Below are positions 10,694 to 22,829 of a stretch of DNA of 39,558 nt, in pieces. The translations under genes were made by a program, and so were the position numbers. Source of the DNA: Stenocarpella maydis (taxonomy: Eukaryota; Ascomycota; Sordariomycetes; Diaporthales; Diaporthaceae); assembly GCA_002270565.1 (NCBI GenBank), contig NQMI01000240.1:1-39558 (forward strand), in the 5' to 3' direction. Under the pieces are notes generated by a model, which worked only from the letters and a program-made list of their open reading frames with translations, did no database searches and was not told the DNA's origin. The first letter of the stretch is position 1, and each line of letters opens with the position of its first letter.

Positions 10694-13600
10694 TACGGGA
10701 AGATGATATTCCTGTAGCATTTATACTATATTTTATCGTATTATGCCTATTGAATAACGGCATCCGTGACAATGGGCTTGGTTGAGACGGTAAACGTTGA
10801 ATAAGCGCGGTTTTCCAAATATTTTGGCAAGCCAGTTTCCCAGGCTTCCATATACTTAACTCCGCTGCTAGGTGGACATGAAAGGACAAGAAATCAAATC
10901 AATGATAATATCATCATGGCGGCCACGTTGTAGTGAGCCGTTTTCAGTGCCTAGGTACAGTAGCAACGGAGCCTTGCGTTTAATCGGTACCTACTTAGGT
11001 ATTGCTGAATTGAACAGGAAGTTGATATTATGTTGTTCTTCTTACTACATAACTTCAAGCCGATTGCTCGGTGCAAACTTTACTCTTTTGGTGTCTCAGC
11101 TCCCAAAGCCACGTAGAAAAACTCAAAACGATGCATCTCTACAGTCACCACTTAGCTGATGGTTTCAAGGAGTCCAGACATGATTAAACTATCCAGCAAT
11201 AAGAATGACTTCACAAGATCGTTTCTTGGGAACTTTCAACTCCAACCCTTTTGGCTCGATTTTTTCCTTCCTTTTTCTTCGTATTTTGGGCCTGGATTTC
11301 ATCACAGTCCTGTGTGATAGTATATTCTAACCTAATTCCTCATGTTTGCAAGGATCCGCATAAATTTAGTACATGAGAAAGTGTGGTAGCTATCTTTGAC
11401 TGTCTGTATGCTTATTTTTTCACTTTGCCTGTGATCTTACCGTGTATAAATCGAGATATTCAGTGCTTGCTTTTCTTTCCCCAATGCAAATCCTGGTATG
11501 TTACCCCCTCCGCGAAATAACGTGAGGGGACCGCCGCGGGTGGATTCCCCCCCCCCCCCTTCTTTTCGTTCTTTTTCTTTTTACGTGAATTGATCGGATT
11601 AAGAACGAAATCTACTAAACACAGCTCCGGATCTCTTTTGACCTCATGAGCCCATCATGATCTTGCCAGATGCTCGATGGACAATATTACACATGCTTCT
11701 TCGCTTGAAGCCCAGCCCGCCCTCCACTCTCGGAATAGGCCCCCATTCTGTCCAAAACCCGCAGCAAGACATCAGGACCAATCTCCGGTTTCACATGTAC
11801 GAAAACATGTTGGATTGGCAAACCGCGGACCCGTTCCTTAGGGAATCATCGTGACGACAATCTGCCATCATAATTCATCACACTACCGTCCTGTAACACA
11901 TCTCATGGATACAGTCGCCTGTCAATCGGCTGGCCAATTGGAGTTGCTGCTGCCGACTTATTACCCGCTGGCTGCTGCAGAAGTACGAAGTCAGCCAGGG
12001 TATTCCGTATCAGACATGAGTACACGTTCGCAATGCTGTCCACCGAGACCGTAAAGCAGACCAGAATCTGCAATGCAGGGAACCAATATATTTGGTCTTG
12101 ACACTCACATGCCAAGTCGCGCCGTCTTAAGCCAGAGAGACCTCTGACCGCCCATCGTCGATATGAGGAGGCAATGCAAATACAGTGCTCCGTTGGCATC
12201 CGGTCGAGCACATGATGAAAACACTCAAGCCTCATCGTGCGGAGCGGTGCCCAACACTGCCACCCAATCCGCCAAGCTGTCGGAGGTCGTGTGAAGTTCA
12301 CGACCGTTGGTCCCTTGCCTCTCGCCGCTCTGTCACGTCCACTTGAGCACCTTGAGATGGTACCTAATCTCAAAGGGGCCACCGTACCGCACCCAGCGAA
12401 GGTATCGGCGACCACCCAATGTGAAAGCATCCAATCCATCAGTCGAACCGCCGCGAAGTCCAGCCGGCCATCATAGCGGTCGCACAGCATGTAGCCGCCC
12501 ACCCATGTCCCCGCTCTTGCTCTCACGCGATCAGGAGATAAGGTAAGAAGCTTGGCCACGAAGAAAGGGTAACAGGGAGAGTGGGCGCAATGGCACATGC
12601 CCACCACCTCAGCCCACCGCCGTTACCACCTCGGTCTTACGGGGCTCGCAATTGCTACCCGGCCCCCAATGTAGCCCACCGTGTTTCCCCAGCGGCCGCC
12701 CCTGGGCACAGGCTCCTGCCCACACACATAGACACAAGGCGTGTTACGCACCTGTGTACACGAATTAGGTAAGAAGCCGAGACATACCAGCCGACCGGAG
12801 AGCAAGGGTGAGGTGAATATCGTCACGGTGGGATGGATAATTTACACATGTTACTGTACATTGCAGCCAGCATTGTCATGCGGCCAGCGGAGCGGGTCAT
12901 GGTCGATATATTGCTCGAGACATGAAGAGAAGGGCCAGTGACGCGAATGGTACGCTTCCCCGAGGGGTCAGGCAACAGACAGAGGGCAACAAGGGGGGGG
13001 GGGAAGCAAGCCAGATATTGAATGCAAAACAACCAAAGAAAGAAAAAGCATCGCAGCACCGCGGCTGCCGCTTCCCCGGGGGCACGAAGCTTAACGAACA
13101 GCAGTTCTGGATATAGACACGGATGATGCCGTGATGCCCCCACACATGCTCCGTAAAGGCCATGAATCCCATGCACAACATCAGTAGCAAGACAAAAAGC
13201 AGTTAGATAATCATCCGACGTCCGAATATCTCCCTCAGGCCACCTCCCATCGCGGCCCGCCGCTCCCCCTGGGGCAGCACGACATGACACCACCAGAAAG
13301 GCCATCACCACGACCGCAACTTTCTGACAGGTCCGCCACAGCACTTTTTACCCACTCAATTCCTCATGCCCCCCCATTAGCCCATACCTCAATGAAGCCC
13401 CCCCTCTTCGTATCCTCGCATCCCAAAGACCGAGACGAACATCGACACGCTACTGTAACCCCCGTCGAGGTGAGCCGAGAAACATCTGGAGGGATTTAGC
13501 CCCTAAGCCAGAGCTATGAACCCCATCCGATGTCTTCTTTTTCCCTTTCTCTCTCTTCCTCCCGCCAGCCGCTTGAACCCCCGCCCAGGCAGGACTATAG

Positions 13601-16600
13601 GTGAAACAAATAAATAAGCCCCATCAAGAGCTAGACAACATGTGACTGATCGCGCCAACTACCGAGGCTAGCAGTAGGAGGGAGGAAGAGACTGATCCTG
13701 GCTCGGGGTGGCGTGGAAATAGGTCAGCCATCGTCAACCTCTGTCGCAATCGTCACCTGGTCGCCCGGCTAATAAGGGAACTGGCTGAGCAGGCGCGCGG
13801 GAGGAAGGGGTTTCCCGCCCAGGGAGGAGGAGTCCGCCGTCACTCGAGCATGAGATGGATACAAGCCCACCCGCCCCTTGCGTGAGTAAGAAGCAGATAC
13901 GCAATGAGTAGTGCTTCCCATCAGGGCGCGCCTCGACGTCGACTGTGTCACTGCCGCCGCCAGCCACCGCCACCGGGCCGGGCGGGTGGCTCAGTGTCCA
14001 CACTTGGTTCACTGCATGTGTGCATATATGATGTTAACCTACATACAACAAGACGCACCGTGACTCCCCGCGCTGTCGATCCAGGAGGGAGAAAGTCCAG
14101 TGATCAACAGCGCCAGCAACACGCAAAGAAGACTGCAGGCCCCAGTCATGCTTTATTTGTTTCTTTGTTTCTTCTCACCCGTCCAGAGTGTCTCACATCC
14201 AAAGGCGTGCATACACGGGCGTTTGCGTATGTAGTTCCACGTAGACCCAGGGTCGAGCAAGGCAAGCAGCAGCCAGCCGCCGAGCCCTGGCCTCCACCAC
14301 CACCACCACCACCACCACCACTGCGGTCCCGTCAGCACACACAGCATTGGCGCCGTAGCGATCTTCTTCCAGGGGTAATCCCATCAGGACGGGAACCCAT
14401 TCAGACCAAATGCACAGCCGCCAGCCATCACAGGTTGCACCCTCCCCCTTGGCGGCGAGCCCAGATACACACACCTATAGATAATTAAACTCACACAGGA
14501 CGAGCGTGCGAATGGGTGCGCGCGAAGAGAGTGTGCCCCGCCCAACTCCCCCCCCCCGTCTTGCTGTGGTATCCGAACCGCCGGGCCAGGAGAGCGCTCC
14601 CTGTAGTGGGCCNNNNNNNNNNNNNNNNNNNNNCACCCTACACTGCCTTACTCCCCCCCCCCGTCTTGCTGTGGTATCCGAACCGCCGGGCCAGGAGAGC
14701 GCTCCCTGTAGTGGGCCAAGCTGTCCGTCCACAACTGGCCCACGTTCCCGGAAGGGATTATCAGGCACGTGCTGTGTCGTGCCATGCCGGCCCAACGCCG
14801 TAATCCCATCCCCCCGTCCACAAAAAGAAAAGAACAAGAGAGAGAGAAAAACAGGCCAATACAAAAACACTATACCCCCCTCCCCCGGTCTGTGCCTCGT
14901 ACGACCCCAACTGCCCCCCGGGAGAGCGCCTTCGAGTCATGGCCGTGCAGCAACGCACGCTTCCCAGCCTGCGGGGAGGGGGGGAGGGGGCTAAAACTCC
15001 GTAGAGTGCTTGCAGCATCAGCACCAGCACCAGCAACTACTGAGTATACTAAGGCAGGCCGCCAGATGGAGTGGGTACCCTCCCAGGCCACTAGTGTAGC
15101 ACTACCCGCCCACACACCTCTGACATTCTCTCCCCAAGACATTGTGTGTGTCGCGTGTGGGTAGTGAGGTGAGGGGGGAAGACGAGAGCGCAACGTCGGG
15201 GAAGCACACGAGTGGGGGGGAGGGGAGGGGGGGCACTGCACACAGCGCAGACGACTATGCGGAAGAGGCTGGGCCTGCCTTCGTGCCTGCATGCCCAGAC
15301 AACTCGGCTGGCAATATGGTGACTGACTGATGGCTGCTTGCTTGATCGGGGTGACTTGTAGACTCGGCCGATTGGCCCGGATGCTGACTTCCCATGTATG
15401 TATGTATGTACATATGTATGTATGTGCAGAAGCCGGAAAAGACGCGGGCCTGCCGCCAACCCGCCTGGTAGCAGGGTATGCTGAATATTCATTCTCCTTC
15501 CTGGGTGAGGGGAAGGAAGCATTGGCTCCAAGAGCGCCGGGGGGGGGGGAGGCAGTCCTCGTGGGAAAGCGTAGGCAAAGGATGAAGATGGTGGCCCCTC
15601 TCCTCATGTACATGTCTCCAGTGACCCTTTCCACCGGGCTGCTATCCGCCGGGACACCTCGTGAGCGCGTTCTGAACTAAGAGATTGCCTCCCGACGTCA
15701 AGACATAGACTAATAAACGAGGCCAACACCCCACTAGGCGCAGGCCCGTTCCCACAGCACTGGCGCAAGGGAGCTAGCTAGTATAGTGTAGTGTAGGTGA
15801 GGGTGGCTTGTGTAGGGCGGCCCCACATCTTTAATATCAACGGTGAGACATGGCGCATGCCAAAACCACAACCTCAGCATCGCGCTCTCCCCAGCAGCAC
15901 CCGTGGGCAGAGGCAATCACCGTGTCGGCGGCACCCCAGGTGATCCGCGCGGCCGTGTGCAAGCGACAGACACTGGGCGTCGGGTCGGGAAAACAAGTGC
16001 CGATCGTCAAAGAGGCTTGAGGCACTGGCTTGTGTGAGAGTGCGACGATGACTAGCCGGCGTGCTGGAGGAGGAGGAGGGGTCGAAAGGGCCGCCGCACA
16101 CCGGAGGAGGCACCGGGTCACCGGGACCACCAGCTGGCGGACCGGCAGCGACGCCTGATTTGGCTTTTCGAACGCATATGGGGGCCGGACTCGTGAGCAT
16201 CAATCTCATCGCTCGGTTGGTGGCCTGCACCTCCTCCGCAAGGCATACATACCATGGATCGTCGTCCTCAGGCCGCCGGCGCTAGCGAGGAGTGACAGTA
16301 CTGAAGACATGCGTCCGAGTGTCGTCTTGCGTCTTTGGCCGCGTCACACACACATGCACACAGACACACAGACGCACACTCGCTGAATACAAAGGGGCGT
16401 ATGGCTTGGTAGCGGTTAGAGAGAGACACACACGGCTTGACCACCCGGGCGGTGTTCCTTAGATCGCGCCTTGGGATAGCCCGCGCCGTCCGGAAATAAA
16501 CCCCTGGCAAGGAATTTCCACATTAGGTCATCAGGCAGCGGGCACAGTCGATGCCGAAGCCTAGCCCAGGGAGGCATTTGGATTTGTCGGCGAGGCAGTT

Positions 16601-19600
16601 ACCAAGTACTCCGTAGTACGCCACGCCCAATGAGCAGCGATCAACTCCAAAGATGATCTTGCCGCCCTCGTGACACCGCTGGACGTCCAATCATGGATGG
16701 TGGTTTTATTCTTTCGGTGAGGGCTCACGGCCGATCACTATTGTTGCGGTGGCCGGTGTGGTGAACCGGTTTACAGCCGGCAGGTCGAGGTCTGGTGAAC
16801 GTCAGAGGGACGGGTTGATGATTCGTCGTCCCCCGGCAAAAATGTGCTCGGACGCATCGAGCTGCGGCCCTGCCCCATGTGCCCAGGTAAGTTTCATGCT
16901 ATCTATCTGCTTGTCTTGCAAGCCGAGTTTGCCATACACCACACGTTAGTTAGCGTGTAGTCCCATCAAGGTTGACGCAGGTGCACACGGGCGCGTACCT
17001 ACTACACGCAGGAAGAGAATAGAAAAGAAAATGGAGGCAGGCTCTGAGGCAGGATGATGCAAGAGCAGCATCAATTGGCCCCCATCGAGAAACCACCCTG
17101 CCCACTCTGATGTGAATTCCTGCTGCTGCAGAAGTGTGCGCGTGCATAAAATGCACAAGATGAAATGCAACCCCGGGTTCCCGTTTTATTCTGGAATCAA
17201 GTTGGGGGCCGGGCCTGTGACTGGCTGCAAAAGGGCGGCCCAAGGATTCGACGGATGGAACACCATCATTGCAGGATTGCGGGAAGTGGCCCTGGTCAAG
17301 AGCTGGTCGGAGGGGAGGACTTGGTTGGCGCCCTCGGCGGGGGATTTCGCGAGCTGCACAGGTTTACGGGTTCCCGAGTCCGCACCTTGGGCGAATGTTC
17401 ACGCCGACCCGAGAGGTGCTGCAAGAATTGGGTGGGTCCCTGGCCAGATACGACCTCTGGTCTGGACAAGACCAGAGCCTCCCCGTCAGACTCTTGGGTG
17501 GTTGACTGCCACGCTCGTGTGATTTATTGGCGTGGTTCCCGGGAGGTGGGAAGTGGGCCCAGGAGCACATGCTCTCGTATCATGCTTTCAGTTATTTCGT
17601 GGCCGGGGACAGAAGGTTGCGGATTAAGGGTCGTCAGTGTCGCAGTCGGCCAGTTTAAAAAAAACATAAAGTCTCCGTCGTCCCGAGTGCCTTGATGTTG
17701 CATTGCTTTCAAGATAGGGCTAGACCAACCTTTTGGGCGAGACAAACTTTTGTATTTGGCACCGCAACTTTCTTGCGGATGGTTTGCAGAGTTTTGGCTC
17801 GGCGTTGCGGCCGAGGTCATTCGCTGCTCACCCGCTCTTATTATGTCACGTCCGGGGAGGGATCATTGCAACTCTATTGTAAGACCAAGCTGCGAGGTAC
17901 AGCAGGAGAACCACCCCCCCCCCCCGCAAACCCCGGGAGGGCACAAGTATCAAATCAGCTCCGGGATGCTGTACAACCGTTGCTAGAGTGATGCATCGAC
18001 ACACAGCGCGCTGACGTGGTGGCGGCGTTGTCGCCTTGCGACAGGAACTTTTTGTTTTGGCCTGCTTGCGTGTTCCAAATCTAAAGCGCAAGTCGATGTT
18101 CCCAAGCCCAGTAACGAGATCTGGCCGAGCCCCGCCGCGGTGGATCTTGGAACATCCGGCCTGCGCGAAGGTACGATGCCAACCTCCGGTAGCTGGCCTG
18201 TGGTGTGCGGGTGAGCACCTGATAGGCATGCTCCCCCGGAACCAAACTGACTTTGAGGGGCACACCCAGCGGCTCGGCAGGCTCGGGTTCCATCTCGCCA
18301 AGGCGGGCGCTGGTTTGGCTCACTTATTAATAGTCCACTTGACCTGCTGGAGTGTGCAAGACTTGTCTGGTTTGCATCGGCCGTATCCTGGATGAGATGC
18401 CCATAGCAGGCTGAATAGCGGGCTCGAATCAGAGGGTTGTCTTGAGGGGTAGAGAGGCCTGAGAGGATGACCGTGAGAGTGGGCTAGGTCATGGGCTACG
18501 GCACGACCTGCAGTAGCCGCTCACTGGCATCATGCATGCTGTACCCGGGAGAGGAGCTGGCCACAGACGCTACTAGCGGTGGCGAACTAGCATTGATGAT
18601 GTGGTGGCCAGCCGTTTTAGCTACCGTTGGACAAGAGGAGAGAGGTGTCGAGCAGGCCGAAGCCAGCCAGCAGGGCTTCTTGGAGTGGCAGCCGACATGA
18701 CATCGAGGTGGTCATGGGCCGAGCAAGGGCAGATCCAGCTGTATGCAACTGTAGTTGCTTGTTGCTTGTTCGGCTTGTTTCCAACAGGGCAGGATGGCCC
18801 GAGGGTGATGGGCCCGGCTGGCAGGGTGGTGGTTTGCGGGCCCGATAGCTGTGCACCGGAAAAGCAGCACGAAAGAAGTTGCTATCTAGGTCCCATTCCG
18901 GGGATGCCCCATGAGTTCGATCAAGGAGGTCAGGGGTGAGGGTGGGCAGGTGGAATCCACGCGAGACGCGAATGGCATTCGTCCTGAGGAGGGTTCTCTG
19001 GGGCTGCATATCCCAAGCAGATCCAAGTGTTCTTGTGCGACGGGGTCATGCAAGCGTGGCGTCTTTTTTTGTCTCTGGGTCAGCCAACGGTGGCTTGATC
19101 TGTGAGACTAGCCCGTGATTCCGAGCCAGAGCAGCCTTGACAATGTCGGGAATCCTACACTAGATCGGACGGGAGGGCTGTGGAAACAGCACACTGATAA
19201 AGGCGTTCAGCATCCAGCCAGGACCAAGAACAAGTGCCATTGGCACTCGGCATTAGTGTGAGGCGATCCTATGCCGAGGGGGAAAAAGGATGCCTCGGGG
19301 TGCCGGCCTCAGGGACGGTTGACTAGACGGGGGAAAGTACGCGATAGAGGGCGCTGGAAATGCTACTGGCTTGAGACACACGACTCGGCACTCGAGCCGT
19401 GTTGTCGGTGATGTCTTGCCTGGCAATCAGCCGTGGTGGGTCAGCAGTAGTGCTGCACGCGTGGCCGTGCCCTTACGCGGCGGCGGCAGTCAGTCCTCGG
19501 CTTCCTTTCAGGACCAGTCAGTGTGGCATTCGGGAAGCCAGGATCAGCCCTGGACGAGGTGCAATGCGGAAGAGGTTGCATAGAGCCATCGTCACTGGTC

Positions 19601-20580
19601 AGGACAGCATGGGTGGGCTCGGGTGTGCTGGCAAGATGGAGTCACTCGGGCGATACCAAGTGGATGTGAGGGTGACGAAAGAATCCTCGGGTGCAGTGAA
19701 GATCTGGGGAGGTATGCAGCGTACCAAGGTAGCAGGGCCCGTGTGGGTGCAAGTGGCCGAGTTGTCTTGCGTGCCTGCGTGCGTTAGAAAAGTAAATAAA
19801 AAAGTGTGAATCAGGGGACCAGCGCCAGGAGAAACAGAACCCCATGACCATGGATGATGGTGTTGTACCGTGGTATTACTCGATACACGTGTTTGCACTC
19901 TGAAGTGGATGTGGTGAGGCGTACCCCACTATCAATACCGGGCGACGGGATCCGCCCTTGGCTGCCCATCCTGATTTGGTCGAGTTTATAACGGCAGAAA
20001 TGTTGCTTCGCAAAATATTGGTGGTGGGGAGAACGAGGCAGGCAGACTTGTAATTACAGACTCATCCAGGACAGAAACAGAAGGGATGATTTGGTCCACT
20101 ACATGGCCGTGATATGCTCATGATGTGCCCATGACGAGGCAACAGAAGCGTAGGGAAGCATGTTCGTATGTCTGGTGCTCCGAGGCTAGGCTGTCGTCAC
20201 CAAAGCCTGTGGTTCAGGCATGGTAGGAATATTTGGTGCTTCTTCTTCCATCCTACATTGGGTACGGTGCTGTCCCGTCCCGTACCGTGTTATGCTGGAC
20301 TTTACCGTGCCTCAGCAAACCAAGTGAACTGGTTAGTTGTTGACGTGAAAGCGATCGTGCAGGGGTTGTCCCGGGATGGCCCAGGAATGCGCCGGCTGAG
20401 GTCACGCACAGTGGAAATGGAGAGGGGAGAGAAAGAGAACATTGAACTGCCCGGCAGAGAGAAAGACAGAATACCCGGTTGTGAGAAAGAGAGAGCATGC
20501 GCTAGAGGAAGAGGAGCCGGCCCAGGAAGGCTGTGGGTGTCGTGGATGCCGTTGGTAGTGTGGCCGCCGCCGATTTATTA
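10694..20580. other. Gene-poor region, about 9.9 kb
   Basis: No protein family, RNA gene or transposon is recognisable. About 10.7-11.6 kb is AT-richer and has no long frame. From 11.6 kb GC is normal. The longer frames (for example minus 12607-11903, minus 13344-12823, plus 13904-14488, minus 15634-14870) are rich in Cys, Trp, Arg or Pro, lack domain signals and behave like chance frames. Simple sequence includes a (CAC)n tract at 14293-14322, a TGTA repeat near 15396-15425, CA tracts near 16347-16380, and G/C runs at 11547-11559, 12993-13003, 15539-15549 and 17914-17925. A non-coding transcript locus or extended regulatory DNA for RIM15 is possible but not shown. Confidence 0.5.
14545..14717. 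repeat. 68-bp exact direct duplication flanking an assembly gap
   Basis: Positions 14545-14612 and 14650-14717 are identical over 68 bp, each starting ACT followed by ten Cs. A 21-N gap (14613-14633) and 16 bp separate them. The first copy ends exactly at the Ns. This is best explained as the same locus assembled twice across a poly-C break, not as a biological repeat. Confidence 0.85.
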
Positions 20581-22789
20581 GAGTTCTTCGAACCTCAACA
20601 GACTCGACGCCATGGTTAGTTTGTAGTAGAATAATAATAATAGATAGATGAGAGAGAGTGTGTGTTGTGTTCGTGCACTGGGCCCGGCAGAACCCTCAAC
20701 AGTTAGATAACTGTCCAGATTGTCTTCCACATGGAAATAATCAATGATCTTATCTACAGTACTCGAAAATGTGGCTCGTCATCATCATCATCATCAGCAG
20801 CAGCAGCAGGAGATAGCCCGACCTGGGCACGCGCTGACTGACCTCAGACCAGCTCACTTACACACACTCCCACACACACAAACTCCAACGCGCTCTATTC
20901 TCATTCCTTTCATCTCCCCTTCCCTCCCCTTGGCCTGCCCTCGTCTTGGCGCCTTTACCTTCTCAGTCTTTTTTGCTCACACCACCACCACCACCACCAC
21001 CCACTGCCACTATTCCAACCATTGACACACATTTCTTTGCCCCCCTCATCTCACCCCGCTCTTTTCTTTCCTCTCTCATTCATATACATACTCTCAACTC
21101 TGCGTTGCCTGTGTCCACTTACATTGATTATCCTGCCTTGAATGCCGCTTACTTAACGAGGCCTCACCATCATCATCACCACCACCACCACTACTAACAG
21201 AAACCGGAACAGAGTTTCAACGACGGCGTTGCTGCTGCAGCAACTCGACCTCCGTGCAGAGTGCATTGGGCTCGGTGCTTGTGCTTGATCTCGGACGCGC
21301 CAGCCGAGCCGCACCAGCCAGACCCAACCGGACATTACATGACATTACATTAAAATCATCTGGCCTGCGCCTTGAGCAGAATTGGGTAATCTGTGGCCCA
21401 TTTCAATGCACCAACCCCCGGTTTTGCATGCATACATGCATAGAGTAGCATAGGCTAGGTGGTCACTGGTCAGTCCGGTTTATGTAGTGTAGGTCCCTCT
21501 CTTCCCCCCCCCCCCCTTTGACCCTATTTTGTTATTGTGTTGTTGTTCCCCTCTGTTAGTGTCACCGTGTGCTACAGTATGGCACGCACTAGCAGCCCCA
21601 AACATGGCTGGTGTTGACGAGATGATGCCGTGCTGCATTGCAATCCCCGTGCGGTGCCCACACGCCTGCACGAGCTCCAACATTTCAACTCCAACTCCTG
21701 CTTCTCCAAACTGGGTCCTCTCGCCCTCCAACCAGGAACAACCAGGTCCAACCAGGTCCAACCATCCTGGCCATCCTGGCCATCCTGCCAGCTTACCCAG
21801 CCAGAGAGAGACAGACCACTTGAGCCAGCCACCTTAACCAGGTCAGGTCCCCCCACTGACTAACCTCGTCCGTTGCTCTATAGTACACGCACACACAACA
21901 CTCACGCACACAAACAACAGGGCCGCCCTACCAGGCTGCCAGGCCCAGGCCTAGTCAACTCTCAGGTCAAGTCAAGTCAGACAGCCAAGTCGATCAAGCC
22001 GCCCCCCACCCCCCTGGGTCCTTGCCCTCGGTCTCAAGTCTCAATTCTCAACTCTTAGTTGCTGCTGCTGCTGCTGCTGGGCAAGTCTCTTTCTTGGTCT
22101 TGGTCTGCTGGCGACTCCACCATCGAAACAGGCGCCTCTCCCCAAAACCCGCGACCCGCGACCCGCGCCCCAGGACCGCCAACGAGGCCAATACCAGCTG
22201 AGCATAGCAACACCTGGGCCCATTTTGTTTTCCTGTGGCCGTCCACGCCAGCCAGGCCGTCGTCAAGGGCTCTCGTTCGCTCTCGTCCACCTGTTATCTG
22301 CTCTCGACACTGCCTCCTCCGACCGAACCCCCCTTCTCCCCAGCTTTGCACAAGCCCAGAGACGTCACCACCAGCTATGTCTCGGGTCGCATGCTGCTTG
22401 ATGTAGCTCTGGGCTGTTCGTGCCAGAATCCTCCGTTCTGGCCGGGCTGTCGGTCCAGCCCTGCCTGCTGTTAGCAGCAAGCCAGCCAGCCAGCCATCGC
22501 CGCCGCCTCCGCCGCCGTCAAACGACCTGCCTATCGCCAGTGCTCCGTTCGCAGCATACCCCTTCGAGCCCTCCGGCCTGCCACCTCGTCCCTTCCTAGT
22601 CACGCCAGACATACATGCGCTCGCTCGCCACACTCGCGTTTCCCTCCACCGTCCAACCCGCAGACACCCCCAGACTGCCCCTGAACGATCTAAGCCACCA
22701 ACTGCTTCCAACCTGTCCTGCATTGTCCCCAACACGAGCATACAGATGAGCTGGTCAAGGTTGGTTCTGCCCTCTGAACCCAGCCCCCA
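20581..22789 (+). promoter_or_regulatory. RIM15 promoter and probable long 5' leader
   Basis: About 2.2 kb upstream of the RIM15 ATG. A strongly pyrimidine-rich stretch at about 20880-21070 resembles the CT-rich start regions of fungal promoters, so the transcript may begin near here, giving a leader of up to about 1.8 kb unless introns remove part of it. The segment carries CAT/CAG repeats (20779-20810), CAC/CAT repeats (20980-21000, 21166-21192), a short tandem of AACCAGGTCC and CCATCCTGG units (21730-21788) and a GCT repeat (22060-22080). ATG-started upstream frames occur at 20744-21025, 22377-22406 and 22746-22829. A 12-C run lies at 21504-21515. Confidence 0.4.
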
Positions 22790-22829
22790 ATGGATACAGA
22801 TCCGACACAGCTGGCTCCGCCAGCCGTGA
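22746..22829 (+). other. Upstream ORF overlapping the RIM15 start codon
   Basis: An ATG at 22746 opens a 27-codon frame that ends at TGA 22827-22829. It is out of frame with RIM15 and runs 40 nt past its first ATG (22790). If the transcript begins upstream, scanning ribosomes meet this ATG first, so it could limit initiation at 22790 and favour the better-context in-frame ATG at 22859 (residue 24). Confidence 0.45.

Noticed and set aside
11903..12607. 234-codon open frame on the minus strand
   Set aside because: Rich in Cys, Trp and Arg, no domain or signal I recognise, no splice context; composition looks like chance.
12823..13344. 173-codon minus frame with a signal-peptide-like N-terminus
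   Set aside because: The hydrophobic start is attractive, but the rest is low-complexity with no Cys pattern or family match; not enough to call a secreted protein.
14870..15634. 254-codon minus frame
   Set aside because: Made of Pro/Ser/His-rich simple sequence and crosses TGTA and CA repeats; no coding signal.
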